From positions 84,682 to 148,681 of the forward strand of contig JAEAMQ010000024.1 in the NCBI GenBank assembly GCA_016901395.1: a stretch of 64,000 bases of DNA. Direction: 5' to 3'. Both the position numbers and the translations under genes were made by a program. Positions 52,752-62,358 of the stretch are shown in pieces (positions within the stretch are counted from its first letter, which is position 1; every line of letters begins with the position of its first letter). This stretch comes from Prevotella sp. Lineage in GTDB: Bacteria > Bacteroidota > Bacteroidia > Bacteroidales > Bacteroidaceae. Below the pieces are notes generated by a model. The model was not told the origin of the DNA and did no database searches. It worked only from the letters and a program-made list of their open reading frames with translations.

Positions 52752-53507
52752 TTATTTCTTTTTCTTTTCTTTTTCCAGGTAGTCCTGCAGGGCACTGATC
52801 ATCGAAGGATACTCCTTAGTGCCTGCAACGAGGTCGGGTTGGAGTCCGGCATCAGTAATAGCCTTACCTGTTGCGGGGCCGAAGGCACCGAGCTTCAGCT
52901 TGCCCTGCTTCAGATTGGGGAAGGCTTTGGCCAGATATTCCACGCCGGTAGGGGTAGAGAATATCAGCATGTCGCAGTCGAAATTCTCGACTTCCTCGGG
53001 TGTGAAGTCATTACTCAGGGTGCGATACATCACACATTCGGTGTGGGTCAGGCCCTTGGCATCCAACTTATTCTTGATGTCGTCGTTATGAACACTGCTC
53101 AGTGGTACGAGAAATTTCTCGCCTTTATGCTTCACCATTGCTGGAATGAGGTCATCAATCTTGCCGGTACTGCCAAAGAATACCTTGCGCTTGCGATACT
53201 GCACATACTTCTGGATATAGAGCGAAATGGTCTCCGTAACACAGAAATAGCGCATATCTTCGGGGATAGTTAGGCGTAATTCTTTTGCAAGCTGGAAAAA
53301 ATGGTCGATAGCATGACGTGAGGTAAACACTACGGCTGTATGAGAAAGAATGCTTACTTTCTGCTGGCGGAACTCTTTAGCCGAAAGGCTTTCCACCTTG
53401 ATAAAGGGGCGGAATACAAACTCAACCCCATATTCTTTCTCGAGATCGTAATAAGGAGATTTATCATTAGCCGGTTTCGGCTGTGATATCATGATCTTCT
53501 TTATCAT
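52752..53507 (-). CDS. hemD: Uroporphyrinogen-III synthase family protein
   Basis: The 251-residue protein has two alpha/beta halves linked by strands, with weakly conserved motifs typical of HemD: VVFTSRHAIDHFF, HTECVMYRTLSNDF, LIFSTPTGVEYLAKAF and LGAFGPATGKAITDAGL. It would cyclise hydroxymethylbilane to uroporphyrinogen III. No other haem gene is nearby. In Bacteroidales this gene commonly sits in this rnpA cluster. The C-terminal EKEKKKK is a basic tail. Because many Prevotella have incomplete haem pathways, a different role is possible. Confidence 0.85.
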   Translation of the reverse strand: MIKKIMISQPKPANDKSPYYDLEKEYGVEFVFRPFIKVESLSAKEFRQQKVSILSHTAVVFTSRHAIDHFFQLAKELRLTIPEDMRYFCVTETISLYIQKYVQYRKRKVFFGSTGKIDDLIPAMVKHKGEKFLVPLSSVHNDDIKNKLDAKGLTHTECVMYRTLSNDFTPEEVENFDCDMLIFSTPTGVEYLAKAFPNLKQGKLKLGAFGPATGKAITDAGLQPDLVAGTKEYPSMISALQDYLEKEKKKK

Positions 53508-53514
53508 CTTTGTT

Positions 53515-54591
53515 CTAAAAATTTACTTTCAAATAATTGTCCGTCAACACAAGAACGCCCCATAAGGCGCCAAGCGGCATCGTTTCAAACGCACAAAAGT
53601 ACAAAAAACTTTGCAGAATGGCGGTGTTCTTGCGAAAAAAGATAAGATAGGTTTTGTAAAAAGACAGCACTTTGCCCAAAATGACAACAAATGCACTATA
53701 GATTACCGTTGTTTCGATAGAAAAGTTGAAGTAGACCAAGAGCATTACAATCGGGAATAATGCTATGCCTTCGGTAGAGACAAGGAAGAGCGCAGACTTC
53801 ATCCATTGTTCATTTTTTTTCCTATCAAAAAACACCCAGTTGACCAATGCATAGAGCACTGCTTTAAGGAAAAAATAGACCGTTATAATCCCTGTATAAA
53901 TGCCAATGATATAGTATTGGGGGATGGTGAACGACTCTCCCACAAAACTTTTCGTATAGAAAAAGAAAATAAGGGCAAGGAGAAGGCTGGTCTGCAACAG
54001 CAGGAAGAATTGGAAACGAAGTTCGCTGCTGGTCTCGGTGATGGTGGTCGTACCCTCTCGTTGGGCGTGGAAGAAGTTTTTAAACTGTCTTTGAATGAAG
54101 TTTCCCGATTTGGCAATGGATACCATCGCCAGAATGAAGCACACCAAAAGAATAGAGGTGATGAGGTTGTCTTTGGCAATGCTGTAGGGCACGGGGTCGC
54201 CGGCCACCCCCTGTCGGTATATGGCATACTCGGGACGATAGGTGGAATCAGGCTGCACCATTGACCGACTGTGATACATCGGCTTCTCCAGCGAGAAGCC
54301 CGAAAGTGTGTCTGCATGGGTCTGCGGGGTGCGCATGGGATTGGGTTGGCGGCTCCAGTCTACTTTGGGAAACTTGTAATTGGCCCTGATTGCAGAGTCC
54401 TGTTGCCACGGGGTGGCTGTGCGGGGCAGCCAACTCAGTATCTCGTGGGGCGAATGATAGCCCCCGCTATGGCGCGTTGTGGCCCCTTGTGCAGAAGGTG
54501 TCTGCACTGATGCCGATGGGGTGGATATGGAGTCTTGCTGTATCATGGGAGCGAAAGCGAAAAGAATGGCTGCCGCCGAGCAGCAGTCCAC
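53515..54591 (-). CDS. DUF4271 multi-pass membrane protein
   Basis: The 358-residue protein has a long polar, proline- and serine-rich N-terminal part (to about 140) and then about seven hydrophobic segments (DNLITSILLVCFILAMVSI, FFLLLQTSLLLALIFFFY, YYIIGIYTGIITVYFFLKAV, and others). It matches the Bacteroidetes DUF4271 family, of unknown function. It lies 7 bp before hemD and is the promoter-proximal gene of the rnpA cluster. ATG 54546 (MIQQDSIS) is an alternative start; the longer form adds a hydrophobic stretch that could be part of a signal. Confidence 0.8.
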   Translation of the reverse strand: MDCCSAAAILFAFAPMIQQDSISTPSASVQTPSAQGATTRHSGGYHSPHEILSWLPRTATPWQQDSAIRANYKFPKVDWSRQPNPMRTPQTHADTLSGFSLEKPMYHSRSMVQPDSTYRPEYAIYRQGVAGDPVPYSIAKDNLITSILLVCFILAMVSIAKSGNFIQRQFKNFFHAQREGTTTITETSSELRFQFFLLLQTSLLLALIFFFYTKSFVGESFTIPQYYIIGIYTGIITVYFFLKAVLYALVNWVFFDRKKNEQWMKSALFLVSTEGIALFPIVMLLVYFNFSIETTVIYSAFVVILGKVLSFYKTYLIFFRKNTAILQSFLYFCAFETMPLGALWGVLVLTDNYLKVNF

Positions 54592-54682
54592 ATAATCATT
54601 GGAAGGATGAGGGAGGATTTCATGATTACAGGGACATGAGAATGGATCATGATTGTAATGGTGAGACCCTCCCTTGGATAGC

Positions 54683-55972
54683 TTAGAGGCCGAATGCCTG
54701 ACGTATGCGATCCACCTGATCGAGTTTCTCCCAGGTGAAAAGTTCTATCTCCATCGTCTTGGGTTCGTGGTAAAGGCTGGTGAAAGTCTTCTTCACCACC
54801 TGATTGGTACGACCCATGTGACCGTATGCGGCGGTCTCGAAATACATCGGCTGGCGCAGTTTCAGCGCACGCTCGATGGCTTTCGGGCGAAGGTCGAACA
54901 TCTCCTGTATCTTGCGGGCGATATCAGCGTCCGACATCTTCACATGGCTACGGCCATAGGTGTTGACGTAGACGCTCACCGGTTCGGCCACACCGATGGC
55001 GTAGGCCAGCTGCACCAGCATCTCGTCGGCTACCCCGGCGGCCACCATATTCTTCGCAATGTAGCGCGAAGCGTAGGCTGCCGAGCGGTCCACCTTGCTT
55101 GAATCCTTGCCCGAGAACGCCCCACCGCCGTGGGCGCCACGACCTCCGTAGGTGTCGACAATGATCTTGCGGCCAGTCAGTCCGGTATCGCCGTGAGGAC
55201 CGCCAATCACGAATTTGCCTGTGGGGTTGACCAGATACTTTATGTCATCGTTGAAGAGCGAGCGCAGCTTTTCGCCTGCCTCGGCCTTCACGCGAGGCAT
55301 GAGGATGTTGACAACGTCCTCTCTGATCTTGGCGAGCATGGCCTCGTCGGCCTTGAGCTGAGCCTCACGGCTGTCGTCAGCAGGCTCCACAAAGGGGTCG
55401 TGCTGGGTCGACACCACGATGGTATCGATGCGCAGCGGCTCGTTGTTGTCGCCATATTCGATGGTCACCTGACTCTTGGCGTCGGGCCTAAGATAGGTCA
55501 TCTGCTGACCTTCCTTGCGGATTTGGGCCAGGGTAAACATGATGAGGTGGGCCAGATCGAGCGTCGCCGGCATATAGTTGTCGGTCTCATTGGAGGCATA
55601 ACCGAACATCATGCCCTGATCGCCGGCACCCTGCTGGTCTTCCTCCTCACGCGAAACGCCGCGGTCTATGTCGTCGCTCTGCTCATGGATGGCCGTGAGA
55701 ATGCCGCAGGAATTATGGTCAAACTGGTACTCGGCCTTGGTATAGCCGATGCGCTGGATGGCGCGTCGTGCCATCGTCTGCAGGTCTACGTACTCCTTGG
55801 AGCGCACTTCGCCCATGATAACAACCTGACCTGTAGTCACAAAACTTTCCACGGCGCAGTGCGACTTGTCGTCATAGGCAAGAAACTGGTCGAGGATTGC
55901 GTCTGAAATCTGGTCGGCCACCTTGTCGGGATGACCCTCAGATACTGATTCTGAAGAAAATAAATAACTCAT
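54683..55972 (-). CDS. metK: S-adenosylmethionine synthase
   Basis: The 429-residue enzyme makes SAM from methionine and ATP. Signatures: [18 protein letters not shown] at the N-terminus, [12 protein letters not shown] in the centre, and the P-loop-like [16 protein letters not shown]. It is longer than the E. coli enzyme, as is typical for Bacteroidetes. It has a consensus promoter with a leader of about 130 nt, and it precedes the DUF4271 cluster by 91 bp, so read-through is possible. Confidence 0.97.
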   Translation of the reverse strand: MSYLFSSESVSEGHPDKVADQISDAILDQFLAYDDKSHCAVESFVTTGQVVIMGEVRSKEYVDLQTMARRAIQRIGYTKAEYQFDHNSCGILTAIHEQSDDIDRGVSREEEDQQGAGDQGMMFGYASNETDNYMPATLDLAHLIMFTLAQIRKEGQQMTYLRPDAKSQVTIEYGDNNEPLRIDTIVVSTQHDPFVEPADDSREAQLKADEAMLAKIREDVVNILMPRVKAEAGEKLRSLFNDDIKYLVNPTGKFVIGGPHGDTGLTGRKIIVDTYGGRGAHGGGAFSGKDSSKVDRSAAYASRYIAKNMVAAGVADEMLVQLAYAIGVAEPVSVYVNTYGRSHVKMSDADIARKIQEMFDLRPKAIERALKLRQPMYFETAAYGHMGRTNQVVKKTFTSLYHEPKTMEIELFTWEKLDQVDRIRQAFGL

Positions 55973-56112
55973 TTTTCCAATCTTTTTTTAGTGGAAAAAC
56001 GCCAAATAACCGTAAAATCCGAGGGGTGATTTCGCAGTTTTAGCATTTTTTAGTGTGGTTGCAAGCAGCCAAATTCTTCCACAATAGTTCAACAAAATAC
56101 TTTTTCGGACTG

Positions 56113-56144
56113 CAAAGTTACTCATTATTTGTATTATCTCCAAA
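56113..56144 (-). promoter_or_regulatory. Promoter of metK with long leader
   Basis: Minus strand: TTTG (56141-56144), 20 bp, TAACTTTG (56113-56120). The start near 56107 leaves about 130 nt before the metK ATG, enough for a regulatory structure, though I recognise no SAM riboswitch class in it. Confidence 0.8.
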
Positions 56145-56174
56145 GAATTGGTTGTTAAAGTTTGCATAACAAAA

Positions 56175-56211
56175 TCCTCCCATTACCCGACAAAACGTGG
56201 CAATGGGAGGA
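56175..56211 (-). terminator. Terminator of the M16 peptidase gene
   Basis: TCCTCCCATT (56175-56184) pairs perfectly with AATGGGAGGA (56202-56211). On the minus strand the hairpin is followed by TTTTG. It lies 23 bp after the M16 stop. Confidence 0.85.
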
Positions 56212-56233
56212 CTCCAAAGGGATGAAACGATGC

Positions 56234-59053
56234 TTACTCCTGGGGCAGCATCACGACGCTCACCTTATTGGCACCGGCCAGATACTCCTTGGCAAAGGCG
56301 GAGATGGCGGCGGGGGTGAGATCCTCTACGATGCTCTTGTAGTTGGTATAGTTGTCGTTGTTCATCATGTAGTTGTTGAGCACGAGGTTGCTCCAGAAGC
56401 CGTTGGTCTTGGCATTGTCGTCAATCTGCTTGAGTAATAGTTTCTGAACCTTGTCCAACATCTCTGCATCGCAGGTGGTGCCGAGTTTCTGAGCCTCGTC
56501 GTTGATGATCTGCAGGGCGATGTCTTTCTTCTCGGGCTTCATCGGACAATAGCTGATGATCTGTCCGATGTGGTAGCCATCGTCGGCCACGCTCATCGCA
56601 CCTTGTGCGCCGCAGGAATAGGCAGCACTGGCCTCCTCGCGGATTTTCTTCAGATAAATCATCGAGAGGATCTGTCCGGTCACGTCGGTCTTGATGGAGT
56701 TTTCGAGCGAATAGGGTATCTTCTTGTTGAACCAGGCTACAATGGAGTTGGCCTTCGGGGTCTCCATCTTGCGATAGAACGTGTTGTCTACGTTCTTGCT
56801 GGTAGGCTCAGAGGTACGCACGCCTACCGGATTCTTGCCCTTGGAGGGCAGCGCGCCGAGATACTGGCACACGAGTGGACGGATGGTGGCCTCATCGAAG
56901 TTGCCCACAATCTCGAAGATCCAGCCGTTGGCATTGGCGGTGCGCTCCTTGGCCATCTGCAGAATACGGTCGTAGTCGATGTTCTTCACGTCGTCGAGCA
57001 ACAGCGGCTGAGTGCGCCAGTTGTGTTCTGTCATCGTGGCATTGAGCGAGTCTGAGAACGCAATGTTGGGATCCAGCTCACGATTTTTCAGACCAATATT
57101 ATATTGCTGGATGAGGTTGTTGTAGGCATCGGGATCTTTTTTGATATTGGTAAAGTAGAGATAGGTCATCTGCAGCATGGTCTCCACGTCCTTCGGGGTG
57201 GAGTTGCCGTCCACGGCCATGCGGCGGTTGCCCATCGACAGGTTGGCGTTGGCAATCTTTCCGGCGAGGGCTTTCTGCAGTTCGGTGCTGGAGAAGTCTG
57301 CCAATCCACTGATACCAATCACGTTATCAAAGGCCTTGAGGTTGGCGAAGTCGGCCTTGCCATAGTTAGACACGCCACTGCCACCCACGCCATTCATTAG
57401 CACCTGGTCTTTCTTGTAGTCGGTCTTCTTCAGCAGCACGGTCACGCCGTTGCTCAACGTGAGGATGTCGTAGTCAAACTTCTTGCTCTTCACCTCTTTC
57501 TTGATCTTGCCGGGCTTGGGCATCACGGTCATCAGCGGCTCGTTTTTCACGTTGTCGACGTAGGCCTCCACCTTGGCTTCACGGGCCTGCTTCACAGCGT
57601 CGAGCAGCTGGGCCTCGGTGGGATACACGTTACCTTCCTTCTCGTTGTTGAAGTTGATGATGACCATATTGGTGTCGCTCTTGCTCACCAGCTCCGGCAA
57701 CACCTGATTGATGGCCTCCAGAGGGATGGCGGGCACTATCTGCTTCATCATCTGATAGGTATAGTCGATGCCGGGCATCGGCTCATTGGTGAGGAAGTAG
57801 CCCAGGATTTCGCGATAGAACTGCGACGAATAGCGTTTGTCCTTGTTGCTGTACGTCTTGTCGAGACCGCTCAGATAGTCGTCCTGGAAACGCTTGTACT
57901 CGGTGGCGGTGAAGCCATATTCTGCAGCCTGACGCACCACCTCGAAGGCAGCCTTCAGCGCGGATGCACACTGGCTCATGTCCTTGGGAGCCACGCTCAG
58001 GTCGAAGGCATCCTTGGTTTTGGAGAAGATGTAGTTGCCATCGCTGCCCGAAGCCTGCACAAACGGGCAGTCGGCCTTCTGTGCTGCCTCCACAAAACGC
58101 TTGTTGAGCATATTGCAAGCGGCATCCTTGGCATAGTCCTGGATATAATAAGGCAGAGTCTGCTTGAGGCTGTCGGGGTAGCTCTCGTGCTTGATTATCA
58201 GGTCTACGAAACTCTGCTGAAACTCCTTATCCTTGTCCACGATGACGATAGGCTGCGCGTTGTCGGGCACAGGCTCGTCAATAATGGGGGAGGCGTTATC
58301 GGGGTTCTTGATGCCGCCGAAGAGCCGTTTGATCTCAGCCTCGGTGCGGTTCACATCCACGTTGCCCACCACGATGATGCCTTGGTTGGAGGGGTGATAC
58401 CACTTGTGGTAGTAGTCCACCAGTTCCTTGCGCTTGAAATTGTCGATCACCGACATCAGTCCGATGGGGTAGCGCAGACCATACTTCGATCCGGGGTAGA
58501 GCTTGGGCAGGTTGCGCTCAAACATTCGGCTGCTGGCCGACGTGCGCAAGCGCCACTCCTCGTGGATCACACCACGCTCCTTGTCAATTTCCTCCTGCTC
58601 CAGAGAGAGTCCGGCCGACCAGTCGCGCAGGATGAGCAGACAGGAATCGAGGGTGCCTTGGCGCTGTGTGGGCACGTTGTCGATGTTGTAGACCGTCTGG
58701 TCGATGCTGGTATAGGCGTTAAGGTCGCCACCAAACTCGATGCCGTTGGCACGGCACCACTCGATGAGCGAGTTGCCCTTGAAATTGTCGGAGCCGTTGA
58801 AGGCCATGTGCTCCAGGAAGTGGGCCAGTCCGCGCTGGCTCTCCTCCTCCTGGATGGAGCCTACCTTCTGGGCAATGTAGAAGTTGGCACGGTTCTCGGG
58901 CCAGTTGTTGTGACGGATGAAGTAGGTCAGACCATTGTCGAGCTTACCCATGCGCACGGCAGTATCCACGGGCAAAGTCATGTCGGGCATCTGCGCCTGC
59001 ACGGTGGCAGACACGAGCAACAACATGGCCGTCAGGAAGTTTTTGATTTTCAT
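56234..59053 (-). CDS. Exported M16 (insulinase/pitrilysin) family zinc peptidase
   Basis: ATG 59053 (MKIKNFLTAMLLLVSATVQAQ) gives a signal peptide and 939 residues; the 24 upstream in-frame residues overlap the promoter. The inverted zinc motif HFLEH (His78, Glu81, His82) and the distal ERGVIHEEWR segment supplying the third ligand are present, so the first half is catalytic. The inactive M16 second half follows from about residue 520. Such proteins form a clam-shell chamber degrading peptides in the periplasm. Single gene with promoter and terminator. Confidence 0.93.
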   Translation of the reverse strand: MKIKNFLTAMLLLVSATVQAQMPDMTLPVDTAVRMGKLDNGLTYFIRHNNWPENRANFYIAQKVGSIQEEESQRGLAHFLEHMAFNGSDNFKGNSLIEWCRANGIEFGGDLNAYTSIDQTVYNIDNVPTQRQGTLDSCLLILRDWSAGLSLEQEEIDKERGVIHEEWRLRTSASSRMFERNLPKLYPGSKYGLRYPIGLMSVIDNFKRKELVDYYHKWYHPSNQGIIVVGNVDVNRTEAEIKRLFGGIKNPDNASPIIDEPVPDNAQPIVIVDKDKEFQQSFVDLIIKHESYPDSLKQTLPYYIQDYAKDAACNMLNKRFVEAAQKADCPFVQASGSDGNYIFSKTKDAFDLSVAPKDMSQCASALKAAFEVVRQAAEYGFTATEYKRFQDDYLSGLDKTYSNKDKRYSSQFYREILGYFLTNEPMPGIDYTYQMMKQIVPAIPLEAINQVLPELVSKSDTNMVIINFNNEKEGNVYPTEAQLLDAVKQAREAKVEAYVDNVKNEPLMTVMPKPGKIKKEVKSKKFDYDILTLSNGVTVLLKKTDYKKDQVLMNGVGGSGVSNYGKADFANLKAFDNVIGISGLADFSSTELQKALAGKIANANLSMGNRRMAVDGNSTPKDVETMLQMTYLYFTNIKKDPDAYNNLIQQYNIGLKNRELDPNIAFSDSLNATMTEHNWRTQPLLLDDVKNIDYDRILQMAKERTANANGWIFEIVGNFDEATIRPLVCQYLGALPSKGKNPVGVRTSEPTSKNVDNTFYRKMETPKANSIVAWFNKKIPYSLENSIKTDVTGQILSMIYLKKIREEASAAYSCGAQGAMSVADDGYHIGQIISYCPMKPEKKDIALQIINDEAQKLGTTCDAEMLDKVQKLLLKQIDDNAKTNGFWSNLVLNNYMMNNDNYTNYKSIVEDLTPAAISAFAKEYLAGANKVSVVMLPQE

Positions 59054-59095
59054 AAAATAGATGTTAGTGTTTTGTTCTTTTTGTATATCTAAATG

Positions 59096-59126
59096 CAAAG
59101 ATACGTTTTTTTGAGTACAAAACAAA
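59096..59126 (-). promoter_or_regulatory. Promoter of the M16 peptidase gene
   Basis: Minus strand: TTTG (59123-59126), 19 bp, TATCTTTG (59096-59103). The leader is about 37 nt. Confidence 0.8.
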
Positions 59127-59331
59127 TCGTCGTAGATGAAAACGGCGGTAAAATCATACCTGCCAGCATGTCTTTACTTGTTTCCCTTGTGATAACCTTG
59201 CTCCCGAGTGCATCGACATAGCTGGGGTATATTTTTGCCAATCGATAATTCTTTTGAAAGAATTTTGACACCCTTCCCACCAAAAGGCCCACTACTATTG
59301 TAGCCTATCTTTTATTAAATTGTGTAAAACG
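59127..59331. other. Intergenic stretch between the M16 and tRNA promoters
   Basis: It forms the middle of the 320-bp gap between the divergent M16 gene and the tRNA pair. I see nothing in it beyond A/T-rich sequence; the short minus-strand frame here has no support. Confidence 0.5.
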
Positions 59332-59363
59332 TTTGGCATTTCCGAGATTTAGCAATATCTTTG
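59332..59363 (+). promoter_or_regulatory. Promoter of the tRNA-Gly / tRNA-Leu unit
   Basis: TTTG (59332-59335), 20 bp, TATCTTTG (59356-59363), ending 10 bp before tRNA-Gly. Full consensus match. Confidence 0.85.
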
Positions 59364-59373
59364 CAAGAGTTTT

Positions 59374-59446
<73 letters not shown>

Positions 59447-59467
59447 CATATTGTGATTAGATCCACT

Positions 59468-59553
59468 GCCGCAATGGTGGAATTGGTAGACACGAGGGAC
59501 TTAAAATCCCTTGGCCAGTAATGGCTGTGCGGGTTCGAGTCCCGCTCGCGGCA
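59468..59553 (+). tRNA. tRNA-Leu (anticodon TAA)
   Basis: An 86-nt class II tRNA with a long variable arm: anticodon arm AGGGA-CTTAAAA-TCCCT (TAA), variable arm TGGCC..GGCTG, T-arm GCGGG-TTCGAGT-CCCGC, discriminator A. The acceptor stem GCCGCAA/TCGCGGC has an A-C mismatch at 6-67. It lies 21 bp after tRNA-Gly and is co-transcribed. Confidence 0.95.
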
Positions 59554-59576
59554 CTTCCCTAAAAATTTATTTTATT

Positions 59577-61253
59577 ATGCGTAACCATCTAATCCTTTCA
59601 CTTTCTGTATTTTCAGTATTCGCTTTATCCTCTTGTTCCAAGTTGGGTCCGTTGTCTGCCGACAACTTTACGGTGACCCCTAACCCACTCGAAACACAAG
59701 GCGGCAAGGTGCCTGCAACCATCGACGGCGTGTTTCCGGCTAAATATATGAAGTCGAAAGCCGTGGTTACGGTCATCCCGGAACTGCGCTATGGCAACGG
59801 CCAGACGGCTCAAGGGCAGAGTGCCACGTTCCAAGGTGAGAAGGTGTTGGGCAACGACCAGACCGTGTCTTATAAGGTTGGCGGGCGCTATACCATGAAG
59901 AGTGCCTTCGACTATGTGCCCGATATGCAGCAGAGCGACATGTATCTTACCTTCGATGCCCGTCTCGGCAAGAAGAAAGTCAATATCCCTGCCGTCAAGG
60001 TGGCTACCGGCGTGCTCTCCACTTCGGAGCTTTACAAGCAGACGCTGATGAATGCCGGCGGATGTATCGCCCCCGACTCCTTCCAGCGTGTGAAGGCACA
60101 AAAGACTGAAGGCAATATCAAATTCCTGGTCAATCAGGCCAATTTGCGCAAGAGTGAGCTGAAAAACAATTCCATAAAGGAGTTCGTCAACATGCTCAAG
60201 CAGATCAATGCCGACCGCGAGGGCTTAAATCTGAAGAACGTAGAAGTGCAGGCTTATGCTTCGCCCGAGGGTGGATTTGCATTCAATGACAAGCTCGCCG
60301 GCAAGCGTCAGAACACCAGCGAGGACTATGTGAAGCAGCAGCTCAAGGCCGCTCAGCTGGCCGATGCCAACGTGGACGCACACTATACCGCACAGGATTG
60401 GGATGGTTTCAAGCAGCTGGTGCAGGCCAGCAACATCCAGGACAAGGACGTTATCCTGCGCGTTTTGGAAATGTATAAGGACCCCGAACAGCGTGAACAG
60501 CAAATCCGCAATATGAGCGAGGGCTTCCGCGAGCTTGCCGACGGCATTCTGCCCGAGTTGCGCCGTAGCCGCCTCATTATCAATTATGAGACTGTGGGAC
60601 GCTCCGACGAACAGATCAAGGAACAGTATGCCAGCGATCCCACACGCCTCAGTCCCGACGAGTTGCTCTATGCCGCAAGCCTGGAGCAGGATGCTGCCAA
60701 GAAGGAGGCTATCTATAAGAAGACCGCCGAGATTTATGACAAGGACTATCGTGCCTACAACAACCTCGCAACGCTGGCGTTCAACAGCGGCAACGAGAGT
60801 CTGGCCAAGGACTACATCCAGCAGGCTCTGAGCAAGAACAGCAAGGCTCCCGAGGCCAATGCCAACCTCGGACTCATCGCACTGAAGAACGGACAGCTGA
60901 CCGATGCGGAGAACTATCTCTCCAACGCCATAGAGGCCAACAACTTCGGTGAGGCACTCGGCAACCTCAATATTGCCAAAGGCAACTACGCCACTGCTGT
61001 ACAAAACTTCGGATCGTCTACATCCAACAGTGCCGCATTGGCCCAAATTCTCAACAAGGACTATGCAGCCGCTGTGGCTACACTCAAGGCTGCGAAGAAC
61101 CCTGATGCCATGACCGATTACCTCATGGCCGTGGTGCTCAACCGTCAGGGCAACACCGCCTCAGCCAAAGACTATCTGCAGAAGGCTACTGCAGCCAACT
61201 CCGCACTGGCAACCTATGCTGCCAGGGATCTGGAGTTTGCCAACATGAAATAA
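59577..61253 (+). CDS. Outer-membrane lipoprotein with OmpA-like and TPR domains
   Basis: ATG 59577 (MRNHLILSLSVFSVFALSSC) gives 558 residues with lipobox Cys20; the upstream in-frame start lies inside tRNA-Leu and is rejected. The N-terminal third is beta-rich (TVTPNPLETQGGKVPATIDG). About 190-290 resembles a degenerate OmpA C-terminal fold (VEVQAYASPEGGFAFNDKLAGKRQ), which may touch peptidoglycan. The C-terminal half is TPR-like (NNLATLAFNSGNESLAKDYI, NANLGLIALKNGQLTDAENYL). This architecture recalls Bacteroidetes envelope lipoproteins that scaffold complexes between outer membrane and peptidoglycan; the specific role is unknown. Transcription may come from the tRNA promoter. Confidence 0.82.
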   Translation: MRNHLILSLSVFSVFALSSCSKLGPLSADNFTVTPNPLETQGGKVPATIDGVFPAKYMKSKAVVTVIPELRYGNGQTAQGQSATFQGEKVLGNDQTVSYKVGGRYTMKSAFDYVPDMQQSDMYLTFDARLGKKKVNIPAVKVATGVLSTSELYKQTLMNAGGCIAPDSFQRVKAQKTEGNIKFLVNQANLRKSELKNNSIKEFVNMLKQINADREGLNLKNVEVQAYASPEGGFAFNDKLAGKRQNTSEDYVKQQLKAAQLADANVDAHYTAQDWDGFKQLVQASNIQDKDVILRVLEMYKDPEQREQQIRNMSEGFRELADGILPELRRSRLIINYETVGRSDEQIKEQYASDPTRLSPDELLYAASLEQDAAKKEAIYKKTAEIYDKDYRAYNNLATLAFNSGNESLAKDYIQQALSKNSKAPEANANLGLIALKNGQLTDAENYLSNAIEANNFGEALGNLNIAKGNYATAVQNFGSSTSNSAALAQILNKDYAAAVATLKAAKNPDAMTDYLMAVVLNRQGNTASAKDYLQKATAANSALATYAARDLEFANMK

Positions 61254-61277
61254 GAATACTATTTTGCCAATCACGAT

Positions 61278-61309
61278 AAAGCCTTTTGCCTGATGGGCAA
61301 AAGGCTTTT
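61278..61309 (+). terminator. Terminator after the OmpA/TPR lipoprotein gene
   Basis: AAAGCCTTTTGCC and GGCAAAAGGCTTT form a perfect 13-bp stem with a 5-nt loop, followed by TC. The next gene starts 15 bp later, so it may act as an attenuator within one longer transcript. Confidence 0.8.
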
Positions 61310-61323
61310 CAAATTTACAAACA

Positions 61324-62322
61324 ATGTACAAACAGCTCTTTATCGGCCTGATCACTGTGCTGGCATTGGCCTCATGCGGTGTAGACGGCAAGCACTTCAG
61401 ATTAGAAGGACGCATCCTGAACATGAACCAGGGAGAATTTTATGTCTATAACGATGAGGGCATGGTCATCGGCATCGACACCGTGAAGGTAAACGGAGGA
61501 CGCTTTGCCTACGAGATGCCTTGCGACCGACCGACCACGCTGATGCTGGTCTTCCCCAACTTCTCTGAGCAGCCCATCTTTGCCCAGCCGGGCAAGACGG
61601 TCAACGTCAAAGGGGATGCCTCTCACCTCAAAGAGCTGAAAGTGGAAGGTACCGGCGACAATGAGCTGATGTCAAAGTTTCGCGAACAGATTGCCAATGC
61701 TTCGCCACCAGAGATAAAGAAGTATGCGCGGCAGTTTGTCGAAGACCATCCGGAGTCGCCTGTAGGAGTGTATTTGGTAAAGAAATATTTTATCATTGCC
61801 AACGAACCCGACTACAAGGAGGCTGCACGACTTGTCAAGACGATGACCGCCAAGCAGTCTGGCAACGGACCGCTCAACCGTATGGCCACGCTCATCAAAA
61901 GCTATCAGAATACTGCTGTGAATGCAAAACTCCCCACATTCACCTATTATGATACCAAGGGGAGCATGGTGTCGTCGGCCGAACTCAGCAGCGGACTGGC
62001 CATCATCTGTACCTGGGCATCATGGAATTTTGACAGTATGGAACAGCTTCGCACGCTCAAGCGGGCACAACGCAAGTCGGGTGGACGGCTGAAAGTGGTC
62101 TCCATCTCGCTCGACGGAAGTCGATATGACTGCGACCAGCAGCTCCGCCGCGACACGATCACATGGAAAAACATCTGTGATGGGGATATGTTTGAGAGCA
62201 AACCCATACGACAGTTAGGGTTGATGGAAATTCCCGACAACATCGTAATCAAAAACGGACGCATTGTAGCAAGAGGCGTCTCGACACAGGATTTGCCTCG
62301 GACCATCGAACAACAACTCTGA
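61324..62322 (+). CDS. DUF4369/thioredoxin-fold lipoprotein lacking redox cysteines
   Basis: The 332-residue protein has lipobox Cys18 (LITVLALASC). Residues 25-115 form a DUF4369-type beta domain (FRLEGRILNMNQGEFYVYNDEG), about 120-200 is helical, and the C-terminal 130 residues are a thioredoxin/TlpA fold (AIICTWASWNFDSMEQLRTL, LKVVSISLDG, LGLMEIPDNIVIKNGRIVARG). The active site that should read WCxxC is WASWNFDS, so both redox cysteines are missing and oxidoreductase activity is unlikely. The conserved cis-Pro (EIPDN) remains. A binding or chaperone role is inferred. Confidence 0.85.
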   Translation: MYKQLFIGLITVLALASCGVDGKHFRLEGRILNMNQGEFYVYNDEGMVIGIDTVKVNGGRFAYEMPCDRPTTLMLVFPNFSEQPIFAQPGKTVNVKGDASHLKELKVEGTGDNELMSKFREQIANASPPEIKKYARQFVEDHPESPVGVYLVKKYFIIANEPDYKEAARLVKTMTAKQSGNGPLNRMATLIKSYQNTAVNAKLPTFTYYDTKGSMVSSAELSSGLAIICTWASWNFDSMEQLRTLKRAQRKSGGRLKVVSISLDGSRYDCDQQLRRDTITWKNICDGDMFESKPIRQLGLMEIPDNIVIKNGRIVARGVSTQDLPRTIEQQL

Positions 62323-62358
62323 TATCACCCAGCACCTGACCTTTGAAATAACACACAA

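Noticed and set aside
56000..56110. SAM riboswitch in the metK leader
   Set aside because: I could not place the conserved core of any SAM class there, so no riboswitch feature is claimed.
59511..59576. Start codon of the OmpA/TPR lipoprotein inside tRNA-Leu
   Set aside because: It overlaps a tRNA gene and would destroy the lipoprotein signal peptide that begins at 59577.
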